Shown here piece by piece: positions 45,092 to 56,000 of a stretch of 64,000 bases of DNA. The DNA lies in the NCBI RefSeq assembly GCF_900101345.1, contig NZ_FMUX01000016.1, positions 62,001 to 126,000 of the forward strand, given 5' to 3'. Position 1 is the stretch's first letter. Each line of letters starts with the position of its first letter. The stretch is from Desulfoluna spongiiphila. GTDB lineage: Bacteria > Desulfobacterota > Desulfobacteria > Desulfobacterales > Desulfolunaceae. A program made the translations under genes and the position numbers. The notes under the pieces are model-generated. The model saw only the letters and a program-made list of their open reading frames with translations, was not told the DNA's origin and did no database searches.

Positions 45092-45247
45092 GTCTTTAAC
45101 CTGGCTGCCTCCGGCGGCAAGGTGAGGTGCTCTCTGTGCTCCATATGTGGGTGGCCAGACGCTTCAAAATCGCGAAAGTATCCGGCCAATCCCATGCCCT
45201 TCAATCTTCTGGAGCGACACATGACATTCGGACTCCAGAGGCCATCC

Positions 45248-45790
45248 CTACCCCTCCACCTCCTCCAGGGCCCGTTGCATCCAGCCTGCCATCTCCACGC
45301 CTTCAGGACGATAATAATGGGTCATGTAGGGCTTGATATCGATGATGGGACTGCCGTCCACGGCTTCCAGTCCCTGGACCTTTAAGACGTTGCCCTCGCG
45401 GGACAAAAGACGCACCGCCGTCACCAGGACCGGATTGGGCCGTGCCGGGCTGCACGTGGAAAAAACCCCTTTCAAAGGGAAGTCCTTTCGCCCCATGGGG
45501 TGGACCTGAAGAACCGAGCGACTCTCGTCCGGGATCAGGTGGGGCCAATAGAGAACGAGGACATGGGAAAACTCCTCGACGCCTTCCAGAATGCCGTCGA
45601 AGCGATCGTCGATGACAAGCTCCGACACGAGGTCGGCAATCTTCTTCACACGGGCCCTGACGTCTTCGTCGCCTTTTTTCAGTTCAATACCGTCTACTCC
45701 GGCTTTAAGCTCCGGATTGGACAAGCTGCTTCGGATAACCCCCACCGGTGTAAGGTACATATCCCGGGTTGCGCTGGTTTCAGTCGGCAT
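45248..45790 (-). CDS. trmO: tRNA t6A37 methyltransferase TrmO
   Basis: A 180-residue TrmO/YaeB protein: LTPVGVIRS at the start, RFDGILEGVEEFSHVLVLYW, VHPMGRKDFPLKGVFSTCSPARPNPVLVTAVRLL (the R-P-N-P family signature) and VDGSPIIDIKPY. It adds the N6 methyl to threonylcarbamoyl-adenosine 37 of threonine tRNA using SAM. The ATG at 45790 has GGAGG at good spacing; the 41-codon extension is not supported. Confidence 0.92.
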   Translation of the reverse strand: MPTETSATRDMYLTPVGVIRSSLSNPELKAGVDGIELKKGDEDVRARVKKIADLVSELVIDDRFDGILEGVEEFSHVLVLYWPHLIPDESRSVLQVHPMGRKDFPLKGVFSTCSPARPNPVLVTAVRLLSREGNVLKVQGLEAVDGSPIIDIKPYMTHYYRPEGVEMAGWMQRALEEVEG

Positions 45791-45918
45791 GGTCTCTTTC
45801 CTCCCACCCGTGTTCATAAAAATATCCGGATGTCGGCTTGGCTCATTTAACTTCCACAATACTTCACAAGTTATCTTCAAGTACCCATACCACCGCCGAA
45901 AAGAAAGATGCAACAGAC

Positions 45919-45971
45919 AAAAAAAAGGGCCACCCTGCGACAGACCGTATGGCGGTCATGTCAGGTGGCCC
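45919..45971 (-). terminator. Intrinsic terminator of the pilin operon
   Basis: On the minus strand GGGCCACC pairs with GGTGGCCC across a 29-base loop, followed at once by a run of eight T. An inner stem (GACCGCCATACGGTC) sits in the loop. It lies 87 bases past the last gene of the fimT-pilY1 operon. Confidence 0.85.
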
Positions 45972-46057
45972 ATAAAAGTAAAAAGGGAAAGGACAAACAG
46001 AAATCGTTGACGGCTGCTTATCCGTAATGAGCTATCACTTTGCTGCGCAGAACGCCA

Positions 46058-46411
46058 CTACGGGTCGCGCTTCCGGATGGTCACAGCCATGATGGTTCGA
46101 TCCTCAAGGATCACTCCCTTGGCGTACACACGGTCACGGGCCTTAATAAGGCAGGCATTTTTCAAAGGGTTCCCATTGGCATCCAGGCATGTCGTCTGGA
46201 CCCTGTTGCCATCATAAACCGCAGCTCCCACATAAAAGCGAGTCTCTCCCACGACCACCCAGGAACAGTCCCCGGCCACCTCCAGAACCCGGGCCTGCAT
46301 CTCGATAAAATCAAAGACCTCGTACTCCTCCTCACTCCACATTTCTCCGGCCCAAGCAGTCGATCCTATCGCCCACACCATGAACACAACGGCCAGGATT
46401 AATCGTTTCAT
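46058..46411 (-). CDS. Small exported protein of the pilus operon
   Basis: A 117-residue protein with a signal peptide (MKRLILAVVFMVWAIGSTAWA-GEMW). The rest is a short beta-rich domain (WVVVGETRFYVGAAVYDGNRV, two cysteines, VYAKGVILEDRTIMAVTIRK). No family recognised. It starts 12 bases after pilY1 with AGGAGG, so it belongs to the operon and may act in pilus or PilY1 assembly; this is inferred from position. Confidence 0.75.
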   Translation of the reverse strand: MKRLILAVVFMVWAIGSTAWAGEMWSEEEYEVFDFIEMQARVLEVAGDCSWVVVGETRFYVGAAVYDGNRVQTTCLDANGNPLKNACLIKARDRVYAKGVILEDRTIMAVTIRKRDP

Positions 46412-46423
46412 CGGTTAGTCCTC

Positions 46424-49351
46424 CTAACGGGTCTGCTTCCAGTAAAAGTATTCCACCCGATCGTTTTCGGGCAAATCCCAGCTCTTGGCCCCCACGTAAA
46501 TTTTACGGTTCTTGATGATGGGCACGGCTATGGGCAGATCTGCAGGCAAAGTCGTCGACCGTACCTTGCCCGAAGAGGAATTACCCCAATCCGTGACAGG
46601 CGTTGCGTCCAGCATACTCACGGCATAGAGGCGACCGGTCCCGCGAGCACCGGTGCCTCCGCACGGATCGTCGATGGGCACTGCAACCCCCGTCACCACA
46701 GGCGTGTAGGTGGTGAAATAGACGACACCCGAATCCACCAAGGCCTGGGAGACAACCTTTTCCCCCGGATTGGTCAGGTTCATGTACCACCCCTTCGTAG
46801 CCTTGAGGGCCTCGTCGTAGGAGCCTGTGGGATCCGATACATCGAGAAGATCGTTTGCTGGCGTCAGGTCGGTGTCCAACCAGTGGTTATACACGCCGTA
46901 AAACCGATTGGACTCGGTGGTGTCCAGGGGATCGGCCCGGTTGCCGGTGCCGAAATAGAGCACCTCGATGCTACCCTCAATGTCCGAGGCCACGGGCGCG
47001 TAAAAGATCTTGCCCAGGCCGCTACGGAACAGGCGGTTTTTGTACGACCAGGTACCAGCCGGTGCGACCTCTTCGGCAATTCGGTCTGCCCCGGTACCAA
47101 TGATGGCAACGTCGTCGGCAAGGACAAACACCTGGCCGGCCATGTCCCCGGCGTAGATGCGGGTTGTGATGCCGTCGGCGTTGTGATCCACGGCCGAAAC
47201 ATCCACGATGCTATGGGTCATACTGCTCCAGTTCCCGGCATGGACCTTAACGGGGGTAAGGGCCCCGGATGAAGCAACCACGGCAAACAGGGCACGTCCC
47301 ACGCTGTCCGTGGAGGCAGGCGTATCCGAATCCTGCTGGTTGTCGTAACCGCCGGGAAGGATAAACACATCCTCCGTGGTACCCCCGGAAACCGTAATGG
47401 TTCGCACCTCAGGTGTCCCCCACGACTGCCCCAGGACCTCGGCCCCGGCCCCCAGATGCGTATTCTCAATGTCGTACTTCCACCTCGGGGTGTTGTAGTT
47501 GGTAATGTTCAGGGCGTAATATGTTGATCCGCCCCGACGCTCGCCCACAAGCACGGTTTCCGGGGTAAAAAGATCCGTGCCCGTAAGGCGTACCCCGTAA
47601 TCCACCCCCGGAGGCCCGTCCACGTAGTAGTCGTTGTTGTTGTCCTGGAGCAGGTTGAGGCGATTCAGCTGACCTGGTGGCACAAAAGCCCAGACCTCCT
47701 CGCCATTGGCGTCGTTGATGCACCGGAACAGACCGTCATTGGACCCGAAGTAAATCATTGTGGAAGAGGAAGAGTAGTGTACCACCGTGGGCTCGGAGTG
47801 GATGATGGAGCCGATGGGCCAGTCATTGATGCCGTTCAGGACCTCTGTGATAAGGGCCGTGTCCACACCGATGGCGGTGTTGGTCTCCACAAAGCTATTG
47901 GTGGCATCGGTGAGGTCGTTGCTGGTGCCGGTGTAGGTGTAGACATTTCGGCTGGACTGGGTCTGGATCCGCTCTCCGGCCCCGCCTTTGGTCACATCCG
48001 CCCCATCCGTGGTCAACTGGGTCCAATAGGAGAGGCTGTTGTCCTTCATGGTACCGTCGGCATTCACCGCTGCGGCCCCAGTAGAATCGAGGATATCACC
48101 CACCGAATCAAGGCCATACTTTTTCAGGTTGCCCAGCCACTCTCCGATCTGAAGGGGCTTGAAAAAGGCCAGATAGATGAATCCCCCGTCCGCGGTGCGC
48201 TTCACCCGGTTCACCGGCACCACTGGCGCCACAAACACCGTGGACTCCTCCACGATGGTGCTGATGATGTCATCAAAGGCCTCTTTGAGGCTGTCAGCGG
48301 TATTGGCCGTGTGGTAGCTCCCCCCGCCCAGGATGGCCGTGCGGGAGAGCAGATCATGGTCCAGCTTGAAACCGATGGTGTGGGTGATGATGTTCTGCTT
48401 TTCAAAGGAGGTCCCTGCCCCCATGGCGTGCATGTCCGTGTCGTATAAAAACCCGGCCACGTCATCCAGAAAATCGGTGCCACTATAACTATAGGGATAT
48501 TTGACGTTGCCGTCGGAATCAAGTTCACGTCCGTCGTTGTTGTAATCCCCAATTTTTTTATTGTCGTAATAGTTGGCCGTGTAAAGAATACTGTTGTCAT
48601 CCTTGGTAGGCTGCCCGTCGGTGATGATGATAACATAGTTTTTCTGGCAACTGTGCTGGATGGGACTGGTGTAGGCGACACCGTTGTTGAAATGACTTGT
48701 GGCTCCGGCAAAATAGAGCCCGGCCTCTGCCAGAGTCTCCCCCAGAGGCGTCCAGGTTTCGGCTGTCAGTCCGGAAATATGAGAAGATATCGTGCTGTTG
48801 GTCGTTCCACACGTATCCCTCACGTACCCACCCTGGCTGGAATGGAACACCATCAACCCGAAACGCACGTTCGTGACATCGCTCAAAAGACCTGTCACCA
48901 CCTCTTTTGCCACAGACAAACGGGTCCGGTTTTCCGAAAAGGAACTATTCTCATAGTTCATGTAGTTCCCGGTTCGCATCCTTCTTTGATTACCACCGCA
49001 TGTCAGGTCCTTTGTGCGCAAATTATCCTTGTCAAAACCGTTTTCTTTCAAATCGTTTTTTACTGGTTCACAAACGATATTGTCCACATGATCTGTCAGC
49101 TTTTTCCAGTTTTGGTTTTTTCTATGATACACGGCATGGGTCTCGTAAGCGCCACTGTAAACCGTTGCCGAGTCATAAGGTTCCGCAGGTACATCTTTCG
49201 TAGACATACTCCCGGAATTATCAAACATGATGAGCACATTGGGCTCTAGGGTCACAGGCTGGGTCCCATAAATGGCCGTGTCATCGGCCAGGGCCGGGCC
49301 TGAAATCAAGAGAACCAGAGTCACCAGCCACCATGTGTGTCGAATACGCAT
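46424..49351 (-). CDS. pilY1: Type IV pilus tip/adhesion protein PilY1
   Basis: A 975-residue exported protein. After the signal peptide, NVLIMFDNSGSM is the metal site of a von Willebrand A-like domain; the C-terminal half is the PilY1 beta-propeller (YFGSNDGLFRCIN, SWGTPEVRTI, FGTGNRADP). DNNNDYYVDG is an EF-hand-like calcium loop as in PilY1. The protein promotes pilus extension and adhesion and sits at the tip. GGGAGG precedes the ATG. Downstream of pilX in the same operon. Confidence 0.92.
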   Translation of the reverse strand: MRIRHTWWLVTLVLLISGPALADDTAIYGTQPVTLEPNVLIMFDNSGSMSTKDVPAEPYDSATVYSGAYETHAVYHRKNQNWKKLTDHVDNIVCEPVKNDLKENGFDKDNLRTKDLTCGGNQRRMRTGNYMNYENSSFSENRTRLSVAKEVVTGLLSDVTNVRFGLMVFHSSQGGYVRDTCGTTNSTISSHISGLTAETWTPLGETLAEAGLYFAGATSHFNNGVAYTSPIQHSCQKNYVIIITDGQPTKDDNSILYTANYYDNKKIGDYNNDGRELDSDGNVKYPYSYSGTDFLDDVAGFLYDTDMHAMGAGTSFEKQNIITHTIGFKLDHDLLSRTAILGGGSYHTANTADSLKEAFDDIISTIVEESTVFVAPVVPVNRVKRTADGGFIYLAFFKPLQIGEWLGNLKKYGLDSVGDILDSTGAAAVNADGTMKDNSLSYWTQLTTDGADVTKGGAGERIQTQSSRNVYTYTGTSNDLTDATNSFVETNTAIGVDTALITEVLNGINDWPIGSIIHSEPTVVHYSSSSTMIYFGSNDGLFRCINDANGEEVWAFVPPGQLNRLNLLQDNNNDYYVDGPPGVDYGVRLTGTDLFTPETVLVGERRGGSTYYALNITNYNTPRWKYDIENTHLGAGAEVLGQSWGTPEVRTITVSGGTTEDVFILPGGYDNQQDSDTPASTDSVGRALFAVVASSGALTPVKVHAGNWSSMTHSIVDVSAVDHNADGITTRIYAGDMAGQVFVLADDVAIIGTGADRIAEEVAPAGTWSYKNRLFRSGLGKIFYAPVASDIEGSIEVLYFGTGNRADPLDTTESNRFYGVYNHWLDTDLTPANDLLDVSDPTGSYDEALKATKGWYMNLTNPGEKVVSQALVDSGVVYFTTYTPVVTGVAVPIDDPCGGTGARGTGRLYAVSMLDATPVTDWGNSSSGKVRSTTLPADLPIAVPIIKNRKIYVGAKSWDLPENDRVEYFYWKQTR

Positions 49352-49369
49352 ACCAACCTCCCTTTGGGA

Positions 49370-50011
49370 TCAGAGCCCCACCAGATGAACCACTTTGTCA
49401 AACTCTTCCCCAATATCCACGCCACACTGGATCGTGGGCCCGGTAAGGGAATCCGTGGGGTTTGCCGCATCGTACGTTGTGGGATCGATGGCCGTTGACG
49501 TCACAGCGTATCGCCGCGTTCGGTAGGTGGCCTTGTCAAATCCCGGAGGTGCCGGCCCGATATGGGCGATGGAGGGCACCTCGTCGGCGTCGGACGAAAG
49601 AGTGCTGCTTTCCCGGTTAACCTTCAGCACAATGGCGCGCACCTCGATCCAGGCCACGGGGATTCCGTCCCCGTCAAGGACCGGGGAGGCAAAGGAGACC
49701 CCGCCTTTTTTCGGGTCTCGGTCCCGCAGCGGAAAGGTCGCGCTGTCCAGGGGGTAGAGCCGGTTCCCATCGGCATCGGCTTCATTGGCATAGATACGCT
49801 CAAAATTGGCCACCGCTTCGAAAAGCCCTGCTTCGGCATTATAAAAGTTGCGCTTGACCACCCGGTCGCTTCCTGCAAGGCGCAACTCCACCACGGAGTT
49901 GTTCATGGAGGCGATCCCGATCATGGTGACCAGAAAAAGGAGCACCATCACAATCAAAAGCGCATTGCCCTCGTCATTTCGTCCTTTGCTCTTTTCAGCC
50001 AACCGTTTCAT
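49370..50011 (-). CDS. pilX: Minor pilin PilX
   Basis: A 213-residue minor pilin. NDEGNALLIVMVLLFLVTMIGIASMNN is the prepilin site and hydrophobic helix; as in other PilX proteins the residue-5 glutamate is absent. The globular part is polar. The ATG at 50011 follows GGAGACACGC; the longer frame is not needed. It assembles at the pilus tip with PilV, PilW and FimT. Confidence 0.85.
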   Translation of the reverse strand: MKRLAEKSKGRNDEGNALLIVMVLLFLVTMIGIASMNNSVVELRLAGSDRVVKRNFYNAEAGLFEAVANFERIYANEADADGNRLYPLDSATFPLRDRDPKKGGVSFASPVLDGDGIPVAWIEVRAIVLKVNRESSTLSSDADEVPSIAHIGPAPPGFDKATYRTRRYAVTSTAIDPTTYDAANPTDSLTGPTIQCGVDIGEEFDKVVHLVGL

Positions 50012-50078
50012 GCGTGTCTCCTTTATTGAAAAAAGAACCGCCGCCATGTCGCTTTTATGAAGAGCCCATTCAGTCCCA

Positions 50079-50468
50079 TCACTGTTTTGTCCGCACCATC
50101 ACCTGGGAAATGGAATGGGAATCGTCCCCGCTCCCCCAGCTCACGTTCAGGTTCACGGTCTTGCTCCGACCGTTGTCCGAGTCTTCCACCTGCCATGTGA
50201 CGGTGTAGTCTCCTTCCGTCGAAGTATGGGGGCCTTCCGCCAGGTCGCCTCCCGTGGTTTTATCCGTCCACGTCTCTGAAAGAACCTGTTCAATGCGATC
50301 CCCAATGGTCACAGCGCCTTCGGTCATATTAAAGGCATTGGCGTTGGCCCTCATGGCATGGATCTGGAGGGCAGCGATACCCAGAAGACCCACCAGGAGA
50401 ACCACACTGGCCACCATCACCTCAATGAGGGTCGTGCCCTCTTCGTGCGTGTTCCGATGCTTTTCCAT
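50079..50468 (-). CDS. pilV: Minor pilin PilV
   Basis: A 129-residue type IV pilin: HEEG|TTLIEVMVASVVLLVGLLGIAALQ, with peptidase cleavage after Gly and Glu5 in the mature chain. The ATG at 50468 gives the short basic leader; an upstream ATG would overlap PilW. It lies between pilW and pilX. Confidence 0.9.
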   Translation of the reverse strand: MEKHRNTHEEGTTLIEVMVASVVLLVGLLGIAALQIHAMRANANAFNMTEGAVTIGDRIEQVLSETWTDKTTGGDLAEGPHTSTEGDYTVTWQVEDSDNGRSKTVNLNVSWGSGDDSHSISQVMVRTKQ

Positions 50469-50473
50469 ATACT

Positions 50474-51175
50474 TTAAATCCCCCGATTCCGGCACCGCAC
50501 CATATGACGCAGGAGACGCCGCCGGTGCCCGTCATTGTAAGGTCCCCACACTTTACTTGTATCGGTTGGATCGTATGAGTAGGTGGCGTTGTTCGTAAAC
50601 CCCTGCTCCTCCCCACGGGTCCGGGCCAGGATGGCAAAACGCACCGCCACAATCTGGGTAAGGTCGGTGGGGGTTTCCGTAAAGCTGCCGTCTTCAAGCA
50701 TGTAGGTGAGCGCCATGGCCTCCACGTTTTCCGAAACTGCCACAGCCGATCCGGTGTCGACGGTGCGGCCAAGATCGGTGGAGCCGTTGCTCCCTTCGTC
50801 AAAAAGGGCATAGGAAATTGTCTCGGTAAGCAGCGCTTCGTCTGCCTCGTCCACGGTGCCGTCCCCGTCATCGTCCGTGCCGTTGGCGTCGCCGTCCAGA
50901 GAATAACTGAAAGAAAATTGAGAGGCAGTTGCAACAGTGATGGCAGCCCCCGTGGTGCCGTTGGGATCATACCCGGCCATACGGATATCGTCCTCCATGA
51001 GGAGCATGGCAGCACGCAGGTTCTGCTGCATGTCGGTGACCCGTTCCTGGGTGATGCGCGCTTGAAGCTGATAGTTGTAAAAAAAGTAGGCCGCCGAGAT
51101 CAAAATGATGGAAATGGCCATGGCCACCAGGATTTCCAAGAGGGTAAACCCCTGTGGTTCCCGCTGCATCGTCAT
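50474..51175 (-). CDS. pilW: Minor pilin PilW
   Basis: A 233-residue minor pilin: QREPQG|FTLLEILVAMAISIILISAAYFFYNYQ. The globular part holds a DGDANGTDDDGDGTVDEADEA acid loop that could bind calcium. Five bases separate it from pilV. Part of the tip complex. Confidence 0.9.
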   Translation of the reverse strand: MTMQREPQGFTLLEILVAMAISIILISAAYFFYNYQLQARITQERVTDMQQNLRAAMLLMEDDIRMAGYDPNGTTGAAITVATASQFSFSYSLDGDANGTDDDGDGTVDEADEALLTETISYALFDEGSNGSTDLGRTVDTGSAVAVSENVEAMALTYMLEDGSFTETPTDLTQIVAVRFAILARTRGEEQGFTNNATYSYDPTDTSKVWGPYNDGHRRRLLRHMVRCRNRGI

Positions 51176-51190
51176 GAGTATTACCTCCCT

Positions 51191-51691
51191 TTACATCGTT
51201 TCCACGCGGCTGGTTCCGGCCCCGTTGAGCACAACACGCATCGCCTTTCCGTAGGTGTTTCTGAACTTGACCTCCCCATTGCGCCCGGTGGTCAGTCCGT
51301 GACGGCCAAAATGGGTCCGATCCTTGTTCTGGGTGCCGGACCCCGACAGGTCAAAACGGGCATGGAACATATCGATACCGTTTGGAAAGCTCCCGGACTC
51401 AAGGGTGGTCTCCCCCGTATCCAGGGTACGGTCGCCGTCGTCATCCACAAAGGCCAGGTACTGCCCGGATGCCCCGACCCCTTCGGTAAAAGCGACCACC
51501 ACGTTGTCCCCCGTCTTGATGGCCTCGGCCCTGGCAACCTGCAACACGAGATGCACGTCCCGGGCCGAAGAGTTGAGACGCTGTCCTGCGGCCCACTGCT
51601 TGAACTCAGGCACACCAATACCCGCCAGAACGGCCACAATCGCAACCGCCACCATCAGTTCAAGAAGAGTCATCCCTCTGCTGTTGCTCAT
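51191..51691 (-). CDS. fimT: Minor pilin FimT/GspH-like
   Basis: A 166-residue pilin: SRG|MTLLELMVAVAIVAVLAGIGVPEFK, then a GspH-type globular domain (ARDVHLVLQVARAEAIKTGDNVVV). The ATG at 51691 opens the usual short leader; the long upstream frame is not pilin-like. First gene of the operon. In this family the protein primes tip assembly. Confidence 0.9.
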   Translation of the reverse strand: MSNSRGMTLLELMVAVAIVAVLAGIGVPEFKQWAAGQRLNSSARDVHLVLQVARAEAIKTGDNVVVAFTEGVGASGQYLAFVDDDGDRTLDTGETTLESGSFPNGIDMFHARFDLSGSGTQNKDRTHFGRHGLTTGRNGEVKFRNTYGKAMRVVLNGAGTSRVETM

Positions 51692-52776
51692 GTTTCCTTC
51701 CTTTTCCCACACAGCCCCGCAGTGAAAACCTGCGAGGCAAAGGTGCGACAGGTAGTGAGTCATGGGACCGCCCTGATATGGACGAAAAACGATGAAAGCC
51801 TTTTTGTCAGTGGAATATTGCACGAACGATGAAGCAAAAACGGATAGCAGAGTACGAAAACCGGTCAGGGCCAACCCAAAAAAAAGCAATCAGGCACAGA
51901 CACAATCAGATTTCGTCAAAAATCGTGCGCAGGTAAGGGGAAGGGGCGGTTTATTGAAATTCGGATCGAATGATGCGCACCTTGTTGTGAAGGGTCGTTC
52001 AACGGTGACTTTTTGCGAAGGCACCTCCGGGGATGCACCCGAAAAAGCCCTCAGGTTATGGGATATCGTCTTCCCAAGCGCCTGTTTCAAGGGCCCGGGG
52101 GTTCGAGCGCAGAATGCGGTCGCATGTTATATAGGCTTATTATAGCAGATTTACCGACAAAAAAAATATCATTAATTTTACTATATGTTAACGAACAATT
52201 CGCTATGGAAATTCAACATGGCAACACACCACACCATGTTGAAAAAACAGAACGCGGAAGCGACGAACAGGGCCGAAACCCCATGGGATGGGAGTTGAGG
52301 CAGACATATCTGCGTCAACTCCAAGGCCCCCCGTACCGTCTGCCCTTGATTTAACCCGGACATTTCATAAAAATCCAATCACGCCAAAGCAACAAATGTC
52401 ATTACAGGTAGTTACCACAAACAAACAAGACATTTATAAAATGTAAAATGCAATTCACGGTTTTCCGCTCGATTTTCTCACTTCCACCTCGAAAAAATAT
52501 CCGGAACAGGTCTCAGGCACAAAAATGCCGCTGCACTTTAACCCGAGTGGCAAGGGTTAAAACGCAACGGCGAACAGGTTTCACAGCGGCTAACCTTACC
52601 GCCGGGGTTATTCCGATTAGCGTCAAGCGAATCCCCAATGCCCGTCATCGTGTTTCCAGAAGAATGAAATGGGTCTTTCCTGCAAAAACGGTTGCCACAT
52701 GTCACACCTCACGCGAATGCCCCGAGAACGCTTGCACAAGGGCTGGCTCCATGCATTCGCCATAGGATTTCAAGGT
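51692..52776. other. Gene-free stretch of about 1.1 kb
   Basis: The region upstream of the pilin operon and downstream of the A2M gene. It includes a very AT-rich part near 52120-52200, which is a likely promoter region, but no element could be fixed. A degenerate tract near 52527-52570 (ctttaaccc...ggttaaaac) resembles the leader of the repeat family. No gene seen. Confidence 0.5.
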
Positions 52777-52944
52777 GCCCCCACCTTGCTGCCGGGGGAT
52801 AAACTTTTAAAAAGTTAAACAAACAGGATAAAAAAACAAACTCGGGCCAATCAAAATCAAAGGCGAATGTGATTTTCCCCGAGGAACGAGGGGGAAAGCA
52901 CATTCGCACCTGCTTTCGAGGTGGCACACCTCGCCGCCGGAGGC
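52777..52944 (-). repeat. Interspersed repeat, copy H
   Basis: Left end changed to GCCCCCACCTTGC; right end GCCGCCGGAGGC intact, with the GAGGTG-gca-CACCTC hairpin and flanking gactttaaccatagaag. It lies just past the stop of the A2M gene in that gene's orientation. Confidence 0.8.
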
Positions 52945-53044
52945 ATCGCTTTTGTTTTTTCCTGAGCCCTCTGTGGCTCTGTGGTTAACCCGACTTTAAC
53001 CATAGAAGCTATTACTTTTATTCGTTTTATTTTTGTACCGATCC

Positions 53045-56000
53045 TTACTTCTCCACGCGGATCACCCGGCCGCCTTGCCCAATCCCTCGAATCCCAGGAC
53101 GGTACATGGACTCGGCAAAGGGAGGCGGGACGGTGAAGGTGCCGGGAGACACGGCCCGAACCACGTAAAACAGGTTGAACTCACGGTCTTTGTGAAGGTA
53201 CACGGCCGCTGCAAAACGGTCTTCACGGTACTCGGCGTGGACCAGGGGGCTCTGCTCTGCATGGCGCCAGACCGCCCGGCCCCGCACCACGGTTTCATCG
53301 GCGCGGATGCTGTGCTCAAAGTTGGGGTTTTCGATCTCAAAACCGGCGGGAAGCAAATCCACCACAAGGGCATCGGGGACTGCCTCGGCAGCTGTCACGC
53401 GAAGATTCACCAGCATGAGGGTCCCCGACGGCAGGATCTCGGGATCCAGGCTTCGGCCTTCAAAATCGAAATACTCACGGACAACACGGATACGCTCATC
53501 CATGGGAGACGGAGGCGTTTTGGCGTAGCCCGTGACCACGGCCGAGGCAAACAGGGGGGCCTTGCCCCTGGATGTGAGGGACAACCCAGAGGCCAGGGTC
53601 TTGGCGGTGAGGTTCATGGCAAAGGGGCCTTTGCCCTTGACGTCCCGGGTATCCGGGCCTTCGGCCACAGCAAGGGAGACGGTATCGTCGTGTTCGGCAA
53701 AGGCCAGGGCCAGGCGAAACAGGGCAAAACGCTCCTGGGTGCTCAACCACCTCCGTTGCCTGAGGTCTGTCTCCAGGGTATCCAGGATGTCTGCCATGGC
53801 AGGCACCGAAATCTTGTGTTCCGTAAAAAGGGCCACGGTCATGGACAGATCCCGCAGGTTGCTGCCGTAGTCCCTTCGCCAGAGCCCGGCATCGGCCCTC
53901 AGGGCCAGGGCTTTTTCTGAGGCTATCCGGCTTCGCCTCTTGTCCCCGGAGGTTTTGAGGGCAAGGGCGAGGCGGGCCACTGCCAGGGCATCGGCCGCGT
54001 CGTTGAGATGGTTATCGGCAAGGGTGCGAAGGGTTGCCAGTTGCCCTTTTCGAACCCGGGACAGGTTGTGTGCGGCGTAGCTGCGGACGGCAAAGGAGGC
54101 GGCCCGATCGTTTCGCAACTCTCCGGTGGGCCCTTTCACCAGCCAGGTCCGCTGGCGTTCCAACCCTCGACGCAGGGCGTCCGTGGGCACCCTCACCCCC
54201 ATCTCCCGAGCGGAGAGGAGAAAATCCACGGCATAGCAGGAGAGCCAGGGATCCTCTGGCCCCATGGCATTCCAGAGGCCGAAGCCGCCGGTGTATCGCT
54301 GCATGGAGACAATCCGCGCAACGGCATCATCCAGAATCTCCCGACGTTTCTCCAAGGGCAAGGGTTCAATGCCCATGGCCTTTGCCCGCTCAGGCAGGAG
54401 CCAGAGCTGGGGAAATGCACGGCTGACAACCTGTTCCAGGCAGCCGTAGGGGTATTGGAGCAAGTCGCGAACATAGGCGTCGCTGCTCAGGGGCAGTTTG
54501 GTGGAAACCGCAACGGCACCGCCCACGGTGGCGGGGATAAGCTCTGCCATGGACCGGGAGTCAAGGGTCAGGCTCTCGCCGGGGTTGAGGCGAAGGCGTG
54601 TCTCCCGGGCCTCGCCGGGGTACCCGGGGCGAACGGGGCATTGCGTGGAGACGCGTTTCACCATCCCGTCCCCCTTCACCGTCATCACCACCTCCCCCAC
54701 CCCGTAGGGAGGCAGAGCCTCGTCACATGCCGCCGCCACAGACCAGGACCGGATCTCTCTTTTTCCGGCAGAGAGCCTTATCTCTTCGGGCTCGGTGTCG
54801 ATGCAGACAGGCCCCCTGGCTTCCATGGTGAGGGTATACTCCGCTTCCCCGTCCACCATGCGCGTCAAGTCTGCCGTCAGGGTAGAGACATCCCCGGGGG
54901 CAAGGAACCTCGGGGCAGAAAGCTGCACCACCAGGGGCGGGGTTACCGTGGTTTCGAATTCCGAGGCCCCGAAGCTCGTGTCGTCAAAGGCCACGACCAT
55001 GAGACGAACCGTTCCCGAAAAGTCGTCCAGGGGAATCTCCGTGGTGATCTTTCCGCTGCGGTCGGTCTCAAAGGGGCCCATGACGCGGGAAAAGAGCGTC
55101 ACCTCCGCCTGGGGCTTTCCACCGCCCAGGGAGATGTCCCCGTCACCGCCGAAGCGAATGGCTGCTCCAAGGGCCGTATCGGTCTCGATAACCTTTCCAA
55201 AGAGGTCCGTGCTCTGCACGTCATACCACCTCCGGGCAAAAAACCAGCCATAGGGATCCGGGGTGGGAAAGCTGGTGATCCCGAGGATCCCCACGTCCAC
55301 GGCAGCCACCCAGACGCGGCCGTAGTGGGCCTGCCCCTTTTTTTTCACCGTCACGGTGACGGGCAGGGGCGCCTCCTCCTTCCAGGTACGGCTCACAAGG
55401 ACCTCCACATCCAGGGCCCGCGGGTCGCGATCCAGGGGAAGGTGAAGGACACCTATGGCGCGCAAGGGGGTCTCGGGCTCCTTTGGGGCTGTTTTGCGCA
55501 ACACCACGACGCTTACATAGATGTCGTGACTCGACCAGGACTCGTCAACGGGGATCTCCACCACGGTGCCTTCCCTTTCAACGGCCGTGCGCCGGGCCCA
55601 GAGGAGGGTCTTTCCCTCCACCATCACCAGTGCCTCCCCCTCATCGGGGGGTACCACCTTCACCCGGGCCACGTCTCCGGCCCGGTAGCTTTTTTTATCA
55701 AAGAGAAGATTGACCCTGGCGGGATGGGGCGCACCGTCGGTGCCGCCGTAACCATGGCCGGAAGAAAGGGAAAGGGTTGTGGAGAGACCGGTGCCGGGAT
55801 CCACGGCCTCGATGGTGTACTCGCCGGAGGGCAGGGTCAGGTTATGGGTAAGGATTCCTGCGGGCAGGTCAATGAAGGACTCGGCAAAGGTATAGCGTTT
55901 CTCCGTGACCCGATGCTGCCACCCGGCCCCTTCGGTGAATTCCCAGTAGCTGTTGCGGTCGTTGCGGATGACTTTAAGAAGAAGCTGCTTTACGGCAAGG